The notes under the pieces: model-generated
Told to the model about the DNA's origin: nothing
What the model saw: only the letters and a program-made list of their open reading frames with translations
Database searches by the model: none
From: Fluviicoccus sp.
GTDB lineage: Bacteria > Pseudomonadota > Gammaproteobacteria > Pseudomonadales > Moraxellaceae
Direction: 5' to 3'
Length of the DNA stretch: 64,000 nt
Assembly (NCBI RefSeq): GCF_030646115.1
Contig: NZ_JAUSMX010000015.1
Location: forward strand, 186,001 to 250,000
Shown here: one piece after another, positions 46,066 to 55,495 of the stretch
Numbering within the stretch: position 1 is the stretch's first letter
How the letters are laid out: each line of letters starts with the position of its first letter
Position numbers and translations under genes: made by a program

Positions 46066-46797
46066 ATGCTGATCATCCCCGCCATTGACCTCAAGGACGG
46101 CAAGTGCGTCCGCCTGAAACAGGGCCGCATGGAAGACGACACCGTCTTCTCCGACGACCCCGTAAGCATGGGTAGCCACTGGGTGGCCCAGGGCGCACGC
46201 CGCCTGCATCTGGTGGACCTGAACGGCGCGTTTGCCGGCACGCCCATCCATGGTGACGTGGTCAAGGCCATCGCCAAGCGTCATCCCAGCCTGCCCATCC
46301 AGATCGGCGGCGGCATCCGTTCGCTGGACACCATTGAAGCCTATATCAGCGCCGGGGTGACCTGGGCCATCATCGGCACCAAGGCTGTGAAAGACCCGCA
46401 GTTCGTGATTGATGCCTGCAAGGCCTTCCACGGCCGCATCATTGTCGGCATCGACGCCAAGGACGGCTGGGTGGCCACAGACGGCTGGGCGGAAGTGTCG
46501 CAGGTGAAGGCCGAAGACCTGGCGAAGCAGTTTGCCGCCGCCGGGGTCAGCGCCATCGTCTACACCGACATTGCCCGCGACGGAATGATGCAGGGCGTCA
46601 ACGTCGAAGCCACCGCCGCCCTCGCCCGCGCCTGCGGCCTGCCGGTGATTGCGTCCGGCGGTGTCACCAACATGGATGATGTGGTGCGCCTGAAGAAGGT
46701 CGCGGCGGATGGCATCATTGGCGCGATTACCGGCCGTGCGATTTATGAAGGCACGATTAATCTGGCCGAAGCACAGGCGCTGGCGGACAGCGAATAG
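46066..46797 (+). CDS. hisA: Phosphoribosyl-ProFAR isomerase
   Basis: 243-residue (beta-alpha)8 barrel with catalytic Asp8 (IPAIDLKDG) and Asp130 (VGIDAKDG). Phosphate-binding glycines occur in QIGGGIRS and the late ASGGVTN and GAITGRA. It isomerises ProFAR to PRFAR. It is three bases from the next gene, which is not a histidine gene. Confidence 0.97.
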   Translation: MLIIPAIDLKDGKCVRLKQGRMEDDTVFSDDPVSMGSHWVAQGARRLHLVDLNGAFAGTPIHGDVVKAIAKRHPSLPIQIGGGIRSLDTIEAYISAGVTWAIIGTKAVKDPQFVIDACKAFHGRIIVGIDAKDGWVATDGWAEVSQVKAEDLAKQFAAAGVSAIVYTDIARDGMMQGVNVEATAALARACGLPVIASGGVTNMDDVVRLKKVAADGIIGAITGRAIYEGTINLAEAQALADSE

Positions 46798-46800
46798 AGC

Positions 46801-47547
46801 ATGAACGTTAAATCGCTGCTACCACTGCTGCTGTCAGTCCTGTCATCGCAGGTCTGGGCTTGGGATGTGACAGTACTTGAAGGCGATATCGAGGCCTCAA
46901 TGGTTAAACAGGCCGTTGATGCCCAGCGTGACTGGTACACCCGGGCCATTAACGTCTGTATCGATCATGAGTATTGCAACAAGCCAGTGGTGATGGATTT
47001 CCGGATTGATGACAACGGTAAAGCCAGTGAGTGCGCTCTGATTGACTCTGATATCCGTCGCCCGGAAGTCGCTAGCCTTTTCTGCATGGTAGCTGTCAAT
47101 ACCCCGTATTCGAGCATCCGCTCTCCCGGCAAAGTCCGGGTTTCAGGTACGGTTCGTGTGTTTGGCGCCAATGGTCCGGAAAGCTGTCACGATGACAGCG
47201 GACGTAACCGGCTTGAATATCCAGCCATGGTATATGAATGTCTGGACAGGATTTTACCCGTCATGAATGCTATCCGCTCGTCCTCGGTCAACCAGTATGG
47301 CGGCGACCCGGTCCGGTTCGCTGGCCGGATATCGGTCGCCATGACTGTCAAAAGAAACGGAAAGGTCGGAGGCGTGGAGGAAATCAGTTCCGACATCCCT
47401 GCGAGGGAACTTCGCCGTGATGTCATACGAGTACTGGAGCGCCTTCGGTTTGATCCGGCCGACAACAAGGCCGTTTACCGTTTCACGGTTCCCATTCCCT
47501 TCAAGGCCATAGAACTGCCGGCCAACACGCAGGAAAATAAACCATGA
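46801..47547 (+). CDS. Exported protein with two TonB-C-like domains, inserted in the his operon
   Basis: 248 residues with a signal peptide (cleavage after VWA, about residue 20). Residues about 57-120 ([20 protein letters not shown] onward) and about 175-240 ([20 protein letters not shown] onward) both follow the TonB/AgmX C-terminal pattern: a beta strand, a 'DxNGK' turn, a helix and a further strand. Four or more Cys lie in the first half. The TonB N-terminal anchor and Pro-rich linker are missing, so it is not a normal TonB. The stop overlaps the hisF start (ATGA), so it is cotranslated with hisF. The role is unknown. Confidence 0.78.
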   Translation: MNVKSLLPLLLSVLSSQVWAWDVTVLEGDIEASMVKQAVDAQRDWYTRAINVCIDHEYCNKPVVMDFRIDDNGKASECALIDSDIRRPEVASLFCMVAVNTPYSSIRSPGKVRVSGTVRVFGANGPESCHDDSGRNRLEYPAMVYECLDRILPVMNAIRSSSVNQYGGDPVRFAGRISVAMTVKRNGKVGGVEEISSDIPARELRRDVIRVLERLRFDPADNKAVYRFTVPIPFKAIELPANTQENKP

Positions 47548-48308
47548 CCCTCGCCAAACGCATCATCCCCTGCCTGGATGTGGACAAAGGCCGTGTCGTC
47601 AAAGGCGTGCAGTTCCTGGACATCCGCGACGCCGGGGACCCGGTGGAAATCGCCAAGCGCTATGACGCGCAGGGCGCGGACGAGATCACCTTCCTCGACA
47701 TCACCGCCAGCCACGAAGGCCGCGACACCACGCTGAAGACGGTGGAACGCATGGCCTCGGAAGTGTTCGTACCGCTGACCGTGGGCGGCGGCATCCGCAA
47801 GCTGGAAGACATCCGCAACCTGCTCAATGCCGGGGCGGATAAAGTCAGCATCAACTCGGCGGCGGTTTATGACCCCGACTTCGTGCGCGCGGCGGCGGAT
47901 AAATTCGGCTCGCAGTGCATCGTGGTGGCGATTGACGCCAAGCGCGTGGCCCCTGGCCGCTGGGACATCTTCACCCACGGCGGCCGCAAGGACACCGGCA
48001 TTGATGCCGTGGCCTGGGCGGCGAAGATGGCGGAATACGGTGCAGGCGAGATTCTGCTGACCAGCATGGACGCCGACGGCACCAAGGCCGGTTATGACCT
48101 GGGCATGGTGCGGGCGGTGAGCGACGCGGTGAATGTGCCGGTGATTGCCTCCGGCGGCGTCGGCAACCTGGACCATCTGGCCCAGGGCATTTTGCAGGGC
48201 CATGCCGATGCAGTGCTGGCGGCCAGCATCTTTCACTTCGGGGAATACACGGTGCCGCAGGCCAAGGCGTATCTGGCCGCGCAGGGCATTGTAATGCGGG
48301 AAATCTGA
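47544..48308 (+). CDS. hisF: Imidazole glycerol phosphate synthase cyclase subunit
   Basis: 254-residue (beta-alpha)8 barrel with catalytic Asp12 ([11 protein letters not shown]) and Asp131 (VVAIDAKRV), and the phosphate-binding GGGIR and ASGGVGN motifs. With HisH it makes imidazole glycerol phosphate and AICAR. The start is within the stop of the preceding TonB-C-like gene. It is followed by a REP doublet. Confidence 0.97.
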   Translation: MTLAKRIIPCLDVDKGRVVKGVQFLDIRDAGDPVEIAKRYDAQGADEITFLDITASHEGRDTTLKTVERMASEVFVPLTVGGGIRKLEDIRNLLNAGADKVSINSAAVYDPDFVRAAADKFGSQCIVVAIDAKRVAPGRWDIFTHGGRKDTGIDAVAWAAKMAEYGAGEILLTSMDADGTKAGYDLGMVRAVSDAVNVPVIASGGVGNLDHLAQGILQGHADAVLAASIFHFGEYTVPQAKAYLAAQGIVMREI

Positions 48309-48312
48309 CCCC

Positions 48313-48384
48313 CTGTAGGTCGGGCTTCAGCCCGACAACACTCTCCGATCGAAGGACATTGTCGGGCTGAAGCCCGACCTACAG
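48313..48384. repeat. REP doublet of the GTCGGGCTGAAGCCCGAC family
   Basis: Two 25-base copies in inverted orientation (48313-48337 and 48360-48384) separated by 22 bases. A third copy lies at 13240-13264. The paired arrangement is like a BIME. It lies between hisF and the convergent acetyltransferase gene, probably as a transcript end. Confidence 0.92.
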
Positions 48385-48431
48385 ACCGACTTGCAAGGAT
48401 TGCGGCCAGGTCGTGTCCGTGACCGGGCTCA

Positions 48432-49064
48432 TCACCATGGCGATTGCGGATTCCGCCACATCAACCACAGCGTCGGTCCGTTCGGGATACGGAGTTCTTC
48501 CGTCACCTTGAAGCCAAAGCGTTCGTAAATCGGGATATTGCTTGCCTTCGGCGTTTCCAGATAGGCGCCTGTCTGCATCTGGTCGCAAATCTCCAGCACC
48601 GGCTTCATCAGCGCCGACGCCCTTCCCTGCCCCTGCACCTCCGGATCAGCCCCGATCACCATCAAGTACCAATGCGGGGTGTGCGGATGCCTCGACTGGA
48701 TCTGCTCCACCGCCCGCCAGCGCGTCCACAGGTTCTTCAGGCCAATCACCTGCAGCCAGTCCGGCGCAAAGCGCAACTGCTGCATCAGCCCCAGCTCCCA
48801 GCATCCCGGCGGCGCCCACAGTGCGGTGGCCTTGCGGTCTTCGGTGGTCCAGACCTGTCCGTGCGGAAAGGCCAGATGATCCAGGTACGCGCCAAACAAC
48901 TTGCGGTAGCGCTGGTCGAAACGGTGGTCGCGCGCGGTGAGCCAAGTGTACATCGGGTCATCGGCAAAGGCGTGCACCAGGGTGTCAATCAAGGCCTCGC
49001 GGTCAGACGGGGTGGCTTGGCGAATGCTGACGGACTTGGGCGGGAGGTCGTTATGGGGCGACAT
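48432..49064 (-). CDS. GNAT family N-acetyltransferase
   Basis: 210 residues. Acetyl-CoA-binding motif A is WYLMVIGADPEVQGQGRASAL (Q/R-x-x-G-x-G/A type). A fungal-drug-resistance-like GNAT layout is seen (start SIRQATPSDREAL, ending with GFKVTEEL). The start ATG lies inside the end of the protease gene (14-base overlap), with GGAGGAGAAGG as its ribosome-binding site, so it is translationally coupled. Substrate unknown. Confidence 0.88.
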   Translation of the reverse strand: MSPHNDLPPKSVSIRQATPSDREALIDTLVHAFADDPMYTWLTARDHRFDQRYRKLFGAYLDHLAFPHGQVWTTEDRKATALWAPPGCWELGLMQQLRFAPDWLQVIGLKNLWTRWRAVEQIQSRHPHTPHWYLMVIGADPEVQGQGRASALMKPVLEICDQMQTGAYLETPKASNIPIYERFGFKVTEELRIPNGPTLWLMWRNPQSPW

Positions 49065-50532
49065 CGACCTTCTCCTCCACCGGCGCAGTCACCGGCAACT
49101 TGGCTTGCCAGAACAACGCCCCCTTCAACAGGTTCAACGCACCGTACATGGCGAAGTCCTCTTCCGACAGCGGCTTGGGCGCGGCGGTGGCCGACTTGTC
49201 CTCCGTCGCGTCACTGTCTGCCGGGGTGGAAACCACTTCCGGAACCGCCTTGCCTTTCTTGCGTTTCTTGCCCTCAACCGGCTTGGCGGGCTCCGCCGGA
49301 ACAACTGCTGGCGTTTCGACGGCCGGGGCCTTGTCCTTCTCGTTGGGATTGCTGAGATGCCCGCGCAGGTCGGCTTCGCGGAAGGCGTCATAGCCGCCCA
49401 GCACCTGCACTTTCGCCGCTTCCAGCACCACATCGGGACGAATGCCTTCTGCTTGGATGGAACGGCCGTTGGGGGTGTAATAACGGGCGGTAGTCAGCTT
49501 GATGCCTTTTTTCTCGCTGATGGGCAGCACGGTCTGCACCGAGCCCTTGCCGAAGGTGGTGGTGCCCGCAATCAGGGCGCGATGCTGGTCCTGCAGGGCC
49601 CCGGCCACAATCTCGGAAGCCGAGGCTGAGCCGGCGTTCACCAGCACCACCAGCGGCAGCCCGGGAATGACCTGACCTTCCGCCGCTTCAAAGCGCTGGA
49701 TGGAGTCCTCACTGCGGCCCTTGGTGTACACCACCAGCGCCTTGTCGAGGAAGGCGTCCGCCACGTCAATGGCGGCAGGCAGCACGCCACCGGGATTGTT
49801 GCGCAGGTCCAGCACCAGCCCCTTCAGCGGGTTGGCAGTGTTGTCGCGCAGCTTGGTCAGCTCGCGCACCAGGTCGCGGCCGGTGTGGGTCTGGAACTGG
49901 GTGATGCGGATGGCGGCGAAACCGGGCTCCAGCTGCTTGACCTTGATGCTGCTCGTTTCAATCCTGCCGCGCACAATGCTCAGGTCCCAGGGTTCCTTGC
50001 CCTTGCGCTGCACGGTCATCTTCAGCGGCTGGCCGATGGGGCCGCGCATGATCTCCACCGCCTGGTTCAGGGACATACCCTTCACCACCTTGCCTTCCAG
50101 CTTCAGGATGTAGTCGCCCGCCTGCAGGCCCGCCTTGGCGGCCGGGGTGTCGTCAATGGGGGAAATGACGCGCAGGATGCCGTCGTCCATGCCGATCTCG
50201 ATGCCGATGCCGCCGAATTCGCCGGTGGTGGCCGCCTTCAGATCGTCATAGTCATTTTCGTTGAGATAGGCCGAATGCGGGTCCAGCGCCGACAGCATGC
50301 CGCGAATGGCGTTCTCGAACAGCGTGCGGTCGTCCACCGGTTCCACATAGCTGGCGCGAATGCGTTCAAAGACATCGACGAAGGTGCGCAGGTCTTCCAG
50401 CGGCAGGGTTTGCGGCGCTTCGGCGGCAGGCTTGGCGGCTGTCGTCGGAGCAGGTGAGTCATCCCCGGCAAAGGCTGGGCCGTTCAGGGCCAGCAACGCC
50501 AGGGCAATAGCGCATGGTTTGTTCATAGGCAT
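49051..50532 (-). CDS. S41 carboxyl-terminal processing protease
   Basis: 493 residues: signal peptide (cleavage about AFA, residue 22), PDZ domain (about 101-190) with GGIGIEIG, and the S41 catalytic domain. Ser304 in AGSASASE and Lys329 in FGKG form the Ser-Lys dyad. A Pro/Ala/Lys-rich low-complexity tail region (about 390-440) is unusual in the family. It degrades or matures periplasmic proteins, including peptidoglycan hydrolases, in relatives. It precedes gpmI in the reverse direction, as in Pseudomonas. Confidence 0.95.
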   Translation of the reverse strand: MPMNKPCAIALALLALNGPAFAGDDSPAPTTAAKPAAEAPQTLPLEDLRTFVDVFERIRASYVEPVDDRTLFENAIRGMLSALDPHSAYLNENDYDDLKAATTGEFGGIGIEIGMDDGILRVISPIDDTPAAKAGLQAGDYILKLEGKVVKGMSLNQAVEIMRGPIGQPLKMTVQRKGKEPWDLSIVRGRIETSSIKVKQLEPGFAAIRITQFQTHTGRDLVRELTKLRDNTANPLKGLVLDLRNNPGGVLPAAIDVADAFLDKALVVYTKGRSEDSIQRFEAAEGQVIPGLPLVVLVNAGSASASEIVAGALQDQHRALIAGTTTFGKGSVQTVLPISEKKGIKLTTARYYTPNGRSIQAEGIRPDVVLEAAKVQVLGGYDAFREADLRGHLSNPNEKDKAPAVETPAVVPAEPAKPVEGKKRKKGKAVPEVVSTPADSDATEDKSATAAPKPLSEEDFAMYGALNLLKGALFWQAKLPVTAPVEEKVDVAP

Positions 50533-50640
50533 GGCGGATAAAGCGGATCAGGGCTGTAGTCGGCACAGAGTAGCAGGCTTGCACCGGCGGGGGGAACCGT
50601 CGGTGCTGGCCGCTGTTGGGTTATTGTTATTGACGGTGCT

Positions 50641-52179
50641 TCAGACCGCTTGCACCAGGTTTTTTCCGGTCATTTCAGGGGGAACCGGCACACCCATCAG
50701 GTTCAGCAGCGTCGGCGCGACATCGGACAAGACGCCGCCGCTGCGGATGACGGCTTTGCGGCCGCCGACATAGACAAAGGGCACGAATTCACAGGTGTGG
50801 GCGGTGTGCGGCTGGTCGTTCTCGTAGTCCACCATCTGCTCGACATTGCCGTGGTCGGCGGTGATCAGCATTTCGCCGCCGCTAGCCTTCACCGCCTCAT
50901 ACAGGCGTCCCAGGCACACATCCAGCGCTTCAACCGCCTTCACCGCCGCTTCAAACACGCCGGTATGGCCCACCATGTCGCCGTTGGCGTAATTGCAGAC
51001 GAGCACGTCAAAATCGCCGGACTGAATGGCCGCGACCAGTTTGTCGGTGACTTCAAAGGCGCTCATTTCCGGTTGCAGGTCATAGGTGGCCACCTGCGGC
51101 GACGGCACCAGGATGCGCTGCTCGCCGGGGTACAGGTCTTCGCGCCCGCCGCTGAAAAAGAAGGTGACGTGGGCGTATTTTTCGGTTTCGGCAATACGCA
51201 ACTGGGTCTTGCCCAGCGACGCCAGGTATTCGCCCAGAGTGTTGTGCAGACTGGCGGGTGCATAGGCTACCGGCGCCTTGATGCTGGACGCGTACTGGGT
51301 CAGCATCACCCAGGCGGCCAGTTGCGGGCGCAGGCTGCGGGTGAAGCCGGTGAATTCCTCGTCGACAAAGGCGCGGGTGATTTCTCGGGCGCGGTCGGCG
51401 CGAAAGTTCATGAACACCACGGCGTCGCCGTCGGCCAGCACCACGGGTTGCTCACCCTCGGCGGCAATCACGGTGGCCTTGACGAACTCGTCGTTCTCAC
51501 CGGCGGCGTAAGCGGCATCCAGACCGGCCATGGCGGTGGCGGCAGTGCGCACGGCCAAGCCTTCGGTCAGCAGCCGGTATGCCTGCTCCACGCGGTCCCA
51601 GCGGTTGTCGCGGTCCATGGCGAAATAGCGGCCAATGAGACTGGCGACGCGGCCCTTGCCGGTGGCGCGCACGGCGTCTTCCATCCTCTGCAGCGAGGGC
51701 ATGGCGCTCTTCGGCGGTGTATCGCGACCGTCGAGGAAGGCATGCACATACACTTGCTGCGCGCCGCGATCCACGGCCAGCTTCACCATGGCGTGCAGGT
51801 GGTCTTCGTGGGAATGCACGCCACCTTCGGACAGCAGGCCCAGCACATGCACGGCCTTGCCGGCGGCCACTGCCTTGTCCACCGCCGCCGTAATCACGGG
51901 ATTGGTATAGAAGTCACCATCACGGATGGCCTTGGTAATGCGGGTGAAGTCCTGATAGACGATGCGGCCCGCGCCCAGATTCATGTGCCCCACTTCCGAA
52001 TTGCCCATCTGTCCGTCCGGCAGGCCCACATCTTCCCCGGATCCGGAGATCAACCCGTGCGGGTTCTCGGCCAGAATTTGGTTCCAGTGGGGAGTGCGGG
52101 CCGCCTGGATGGCGTTGGAATCGGAGGCTTCACGATGGCCGAAGCCGTCAAGGATGATCAGGACGTGGGGTTTGCGCAT
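50641..52179 (-). CDS. gpmI: 2,3-bisphosphoglycerate-independent phosphoglycerate mutase
   Basis: 512 residues. Catalytic Ser61 lies in [10 protein letters not shown]. Metal-binding motifs ILDGFG (9-14), [18 protein letters not shown] ([15 protein letters not shown]), [12 protein letters not shown] and TADHGNVE complete the two-Mn site. It interconverts 3- and 2-phosphoglycerate in glycolysis. Confidence 0.97.
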   Translation of the reverse strand: MRKPHVLIILDGFGHREASDSNAIQAARTPHWNQILAENPHGLISGSGEDVGLPDGQMGNSEVGHMNLGAGRIVYQDFTRITKAIRDGDFYTNPVITAAVDKAVAAGKAVHVLGLLSEGGVHSHEDHLHAMVKLAVDRGAQQVYVHAFLDGRDTPPKSAMPSLQRMEDAVRATGKGRVASLIGRYFAMDRDNRWDRVEQAYRLLTEGLAVRTAATAMAGLDAAYAAGENDEFVKATVIAAEGEQPVVLADGDAVVFMNFRADRAREITRAFVDEEFTGFTRSLRPQLAAWVMLTQYASSIKAPVAYAPASLHNTLGEYLASLGKTQLRIAETEKYAHVTFFFSGGREDLYPGEQRILVPSPQVATYDLQPEMSAFEVTDKLVAAIQSGDFDVLVCNYANGDMVGHTGVFEAAVKAVEALDVCLGRLYEAVKASGGEMLITADHGNVEQMVDYENDQPHTAHTCEFVPFVYVGGRKAVIRSGGVLSDVAPTLLNLMGVPVPPEMTGKNLVQAV

Positions 52180-52412
52180 GGCAGGCTGGACTCGGTGCAG
52201 CAGAAGGAGGCGCGCATTTTAGCAGCACTGGCGGCGAAAGATAAGAAATGGCGGCATTTCACGGATGAATGCCGGATTCCCCCAGGCATGCACGCTTATT
52301 CCCCAATCATTTCGAGGGAAAACCCTAATAGCCCTCTGCCTCGGAGGCTGCCTATGATCGAGACAGAACATCCCGCAACAGCCCTGCCAACAACAACAAT
52401 GGGGAACCTTTC
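52180..52412. other. Intergenic region between gpmI and the signalling cluster
   Basis: 233 bases without a supported gene. It should hold the promoter of gpmI on the minus strand. A GC-rich block around 52330-52350 and no clear dyad are seen. Nothing else was recognised. Confidence 0.4.
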
Positions 52413-52550
52413 ATGCCTGCCTTCAACCGCTTGACCCGGTTGCTGAAGAATTTCAGCGCCGACACCCGCTTTTTCCTGATGACCCTGGCGGCCGGCGACA
52501 GCCCGGAAGCTTGGCAGGGCTCGGCCTTGGAATTTCCACCTAAAACCTGA
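52413..52550 (+). CDS. Small unassigned reading frame ahead of the signalling cluster
   Basis: 45 codons from ATG 52413 with a GGGGAAC site nearby, beginning MPAFNRLTRLLKNFSADTRF. Not recognised as any family. It may be a short expressed peptide or an artefact, and its amino-acid use (basic N-terminus, hydrophobic centre FFLMTLAAG) could suit a membrane-active peptide. Confidence 0.35.
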   Translation: MPAFNRLTRLLKNFSADTRFFLMTLAAGDSPEAWQGSALEFPPKT

Positions 52551-52565
52551 GCATTACTTGGCTTT

Positions 52566-52579
52566 TTGATAAATGTCAA
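52566..52579 (+). promoter_or_regulatory. Candidate FNR/Anr box upstream of the signalling cluster
   Basis: TTGATAAATGTCAA matches TTGAT-N4-ATCAA with one change. It is 147 bases before the pseudo-receiver gene. A TAATAA at 52616-52621 could be a -10, placing the box centre about 55 bases before the transcript start, not the ideal 41.5. So evidence is moderate. Confidence 0.45.
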
Positions 52580-52725
52580 TCGGGGAAACCCCCTGCCTGA
52601 CACGGGAATCCCCATTAATAAAACAAGGGTATTCCCGAATGGGCGCTGCCCGGCTGACACGATATCGTCATCCCGAACAACAAGAAAAGCGCTCAGGCTT
52701 CCCTGTAGCGGCGAGGACAACGTAC

Positions 52726-53514
52726 ATGACCAAGATGACCCGTGTAATCGGCTGTGTTTCCAGTGAGCAGCGCCAACACCTCATTTTCCGGTCCATGGTT
52801 CGGGTTCTTGGCCAAGGCGCCACGTCAAGCCTAAAGCATCAGTGGTCGTTCAGCGATGTCGGCCCTTTCGATGTACGGATTGTGGACATTGATGATGAGG
52901 AACACGTCGCACTGGCCGACGAACAGGGACAAGGCGTGGTGGTGGTGCTGGCCGGCAACCAGCAGATTCTGGTCGGTCGTCAGTTCACGCTGTCCAAGCC
53001 GCTGCGCGGCAACGAATTTTTGCAACTGCTGCAAGCCATTGAGGCGGCGGGTTTCGAAGCCCGTGTCACTGCAGATGCCGCTGACATCCCGGTGGCCACC
53101 GCTCCCGCCGCACCGGCAGAACCCAATCCGTTGAAGACAGAGAGCAACGTCAAGACCGCCCCGACCATCTCCGCCCAGACCGAAATCCTGATCAGCCTGG
53201 AATCGTGGCCTGACCTTCCCCGCATGGCCGACGACATGCTGCATGACGCCGCCCGCATTTGTGCGCTGCTGTCGGTGCGGCCCAGCAGCCGTGAAACCAT
53301 CAGCCGTTTCCTGGACATTCCCCCGGAAAACGTCAATCGCGTGCTGAAAATCATCCCCGCCTGCTCCCACGCCGGGGACATCCGGACCTTGCACGAACAC
53401 CAGAGTGCGGCAACTGAAGCCAACAATGTCATTCCCCTGCACGATCAGGTCAGCGGCGGCAAGCCGTCCTCGCTACTGTCAAAACTCTGGAACCGCCTGA
53501 GAGGGGCCGCCTGA
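52726..53514 (+). CDS. Pseudo-receiver plus winged-helix-like signalling protein
   Basis: Start ATG 52726 (GAGGA upstream). The 262-residue protein begins with a receiver-like fold (residues 1-107): alternating strands, FDVRIVDIDDEE at the phosphoacceptor strand, VVVVLAG, and a final KPLRGNEFLQLLQAIE with the conserved Lys-Pro, but without the usual acidic pair after strand 1. An Ala/Pro linker follows. Residues about 150-230 (LISLESWPDLPRMADDML onward) look like a helical wHTH-type domain. It may be the DNA- or protein-binding output of the cluster. Two bases separate it from the GTPase gene. Confidence 0.7.
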   Translation: MTKMTRVIGCVSSEQRQHLIFRSMVRVLGQGATSSLKHQWSFSDVGPFDVRIVDIDDEEHVALADEQGQGVVVVLAGNQQILVGRQFTLSKPLRGNEFLQLLQAIEAAGFEARVTADAADIPVATAPAAPAEPNPLKTESNVKTAPTISAQTEILISLESWPDLPRMADDMLHDAARICALLSVRPSSRETISRFLDIPPENVNRVLKIIPACSHAGDIRTLHEHQSAATEANNVIPLHDQVSGGKPSSLLSKLWNRLRGAA

Positions 53515-53516
53515 TC

Positions 53517-54095
53517 ATGGAATGGAGCATCCTGTTCATGGGGCCGGTCGGGGCCGGTAAAACGGAAGCCATTCGCTCGCTGTCGGATATCGAGGTGGTG
53601 GACACCGACGTGGCCGCCACCGATGAAACCGCCCTGCTCAAGGAGAAAACTACCGTCTCCATGGATGTCGGCGTGCTTAATCTGGGCGGCGGCGACAGGC
53701 TACGACTCTACGGCGCACCCGGTCAGGGACGTTTCGACTTCATGTGGGAAATCCTGGTGGAACACACCAAAGGGCTGGTGATCATGCTCAATCACGCCAA
53801 CCCGGACCCCCTGCAGGACATCGCTTTTTATGCCGGCCGCCTGAAGGGCATGCTGGCGGGCCGCACCCTGCCGGTGGTGGTGGGCGTCACCCATACCGAT
53901 GAACGCACCGACCGCTCCATGACCCTGTATCTGGAGTACCTCAAGCAGCACCCGCTGCCGTTTGCCAGCGGCAAAGTGCCGGTATTCCGCGTGGATGCCC
54001 GGCAGCGCCATGATGCCAGCGCGCTGATGATGGCATTGGCCGCCATGCTGGAAATGAACGAGCGGCTGCCCCAGACCGTCCATGGGGTAGCTTGA
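53517..54095 (+). CDS. Small Ras-like GTPase (COG2229/MglA-like)
   Basis: 192 residues: P-loop GPVGAGKT (9-16), switch II region GAPGQGRF (66-73) in which the usual Asp-x-x-Gly Asp is replaced by Gly, and THTDE (125-129) in place of NKxD, so GTP preference and hydrolysis are modified. The family pairs with roadblock/LC7 GTPase-activating proteins, and three such genes are in this cluster. The stop overlaps the start of the next gene (TGATG). Confidence 0.85.
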   Translation: MEWSILFMGPVGAGKTEAIRSLSDIEVVDTDVAATDETALLKEKTTVSMDVGVLNLGGGDRLRLYGAPGQGRFDFMWEILVEHTKGLVIMLNHANPDPLQDIAFYAGRLKGMLAGRTLPVVVGVTHTDERTDRSMTLYLEYLKQHPLPFASGKVPVFRVDARQRHDASALMMALAAMLEMNERLPQTVHGVA

Positions 54096-55495
54096 TGCAG
54101 CACATCCTCGAACTGCAGGGTTACGGCCTGGCCTATAACGACAAGAAGGTGCTGCTGTCTATCGACATGACCGTCCCGGACACGGGCATCACCGCCATTC
54201 TCGGCCCTTCCGGCACCGGCAAGTCGTCCTTGTTGCGCACGCTGGCGGGTTTCAACGACAACCATCCCTCGCTGCTGACCTGGGGCGAAGTGAACTACCG
54301 GGGCGCGGGCCGCCCGGCGCTGGTGATGCAGAAGGCGGCGCTGATGGTGTCGACGGTGCTGGAAAACCTGCTGACCAGCCTGCCGCACCGTTCGTCATTG
54401 ACGCGACTGGAGCAGATTGAGTTGCTGAGCGGCTTCTGTACGGGACTGGATCAGGTCTGGGTCATCGAAAAACTGTCCCATCCGGTCACCAAGCTGGAAT
54501 TTTACGAGCAACGGGCGGTCGCCATTCTCCGCGAAGCCTTGGCCCGCCCCGCCCTGCTGATGCTGGACGAGCCCACCGAGAGCCTGAGCGATGACGCCGC
54601 CGGGAAAATTTGCCGGTTGATTCATGAAGTGGCTGCGCTGCAACCGGTGCTGATGATTTCACATCATCTGGCCCAGACGCAGCGGCTGGCTGACCACGTC
54701 GTGCTGTTCTCGGGCGGTATGGTGCAGGAAAGCGGCCCCACTGCCGCCTTCTTCCAGTCGCCCCGCAGCGAAGCCGGAAAGATTTTTATCCGCAGCGGCT
54801 CCTGTCCCGAAAGCTCACTGGAGCCGGTTGCCGAGGAAGACGAGGACTGCGCTATGGAAAGTATCCCGCAACCGCCGCGCGCCGAACATCTGGCGCCCGC
54901 GCTGACCGTCAAGAGCCGGTTCATGGGACCGCGCGGCTTTGTCTGGCTGATTCCCGGACGGCTGGCCGGAACTCCCTGGCCGGGTATTGTCCGCGATACG
55001 GATGAAGATCTGGACGCGTTGCGCAATGTCGGCATCACCCGACTTGTGTCACTGACCGAGATTCCGTTTGACGAAGTACAGGCGGCGCGATTCGGTATCC
55101 AGTGCGCCAATGTGCCCATTCCCGACATGCACGCCCCAACGCTGGCAGTCGCCTTTGACTTTTGCCGGGATACCGACCGCTGGCTGCAGGCAGGCGAAAC
55201 CGTCGCCATCCACTGCAAGGCCGGACTGGGCCGCACCGGCACCCTGCTGGCGGTCTATTGGCTGTGGACCGGCCAAGGGGAATACAACGCCATTGAAGCC
55301 ATTGAATACGTGCGGCGCATGGAGTCGGGAATGATCCAGTCCCAGGCGCAGGTGGACTTCCTGAGCGAGTTTGCCGAATCGCTGCAGACCGCCGCGCCTG
55401 CATCGCCGCACCAAACCCGAACGAGGCCGGGGGAAGCGCCTCACATGACAACCATAACCATAACCACCACTGAAAAACCAGGAGTTTTAATATGA
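54095..55495 (+). CDS. Fusion of degenerate ABC ATPase and dual-specificity-type phosphatase
   Basis: 466 residues. Residues 1-225 form an ABC-type ATPase: Walker A GPSGTGKS (37-44), Walker B LLMLDEP (154-160), a His switch in MISHHLAQT (188-196). The LSGGQ signature is lost (HPVTKLEFYEQR, 129-140), so ATP hydrolysis may be changed. Residues about 275-440 are a cysteine phosphatase with P-loop HCKAGLGRT (His373, Cys374, Arg380) and general-acid region near Asp344. No ABC permease is near. The fusion is unusual and may be a phosphorylation or nucleotide-controlled protein phosphatase. It overlaps the genes on both sides. Confidence 0.85.
   Translation: MQHILELQGYGLAYNDKKVLLSIDMTVPDTGITAILGPSGTGKSSLLRTLAGFNDNHPSLLTWGEVNYRGAGRPALVMQKAALMVSTVLENLLTSLPHRSSLTRLEQIELLSGFCTGLDQVWVIEKLSHPVTKLEFYEQRAVAILREALARPALLMLDEPTESLSDDAAGKICRLIHEVAALQPVLMISHHLAQTQRLADHVVLFSGGMVQESGPTAAFFQSPRSEAGKIFIRSGSCPESSLEPVAEEDEDCAMESIPQPPRAEHLAPALTVKSRFMGPRGFVWLIPGRLAGTPWPGIVRDTDEDLDALRNVGITRLVSLTEIPFDEVQAARFGIQCANVPIPDMHAPTLAVAFDFCRDTDRWLQAGETVAIHCKAGLGRTGTLLAVYWLWTGQGEYNAIEAIEYVRRMESGMIQSQAQVDFLSEFAESLQTAAPASPHQTRTRPGEAPHMTTITITTTEKPGVLI

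Noticed and set aside
43800-48400. CRISPR array in the repeat-rich intergenic zones
   Set aside because: The repeats are palindromic, of a few copies and irregularly spaced, with no spacers of equal length and no cas genes.
50650-52434. Long plus-strand open frame opposite gpmI
   Set aside because: Antisense shadow of gpmI, whose catalytic motifs are intact. Similar shadows occur opposite the peroxidase (34728-36269), the potassium channel (8129-9532), the aldehyde dehydrogenase (28352-29905) and hipA (41953-42918), all rejected for the same reason.
54095-55495. ABC transporter ATP-binding subunit of a phosphate importer
   Set aside because: No permease or binding-protein gene is near, the signature motif is degenerate and a phosphatase domain is fused.
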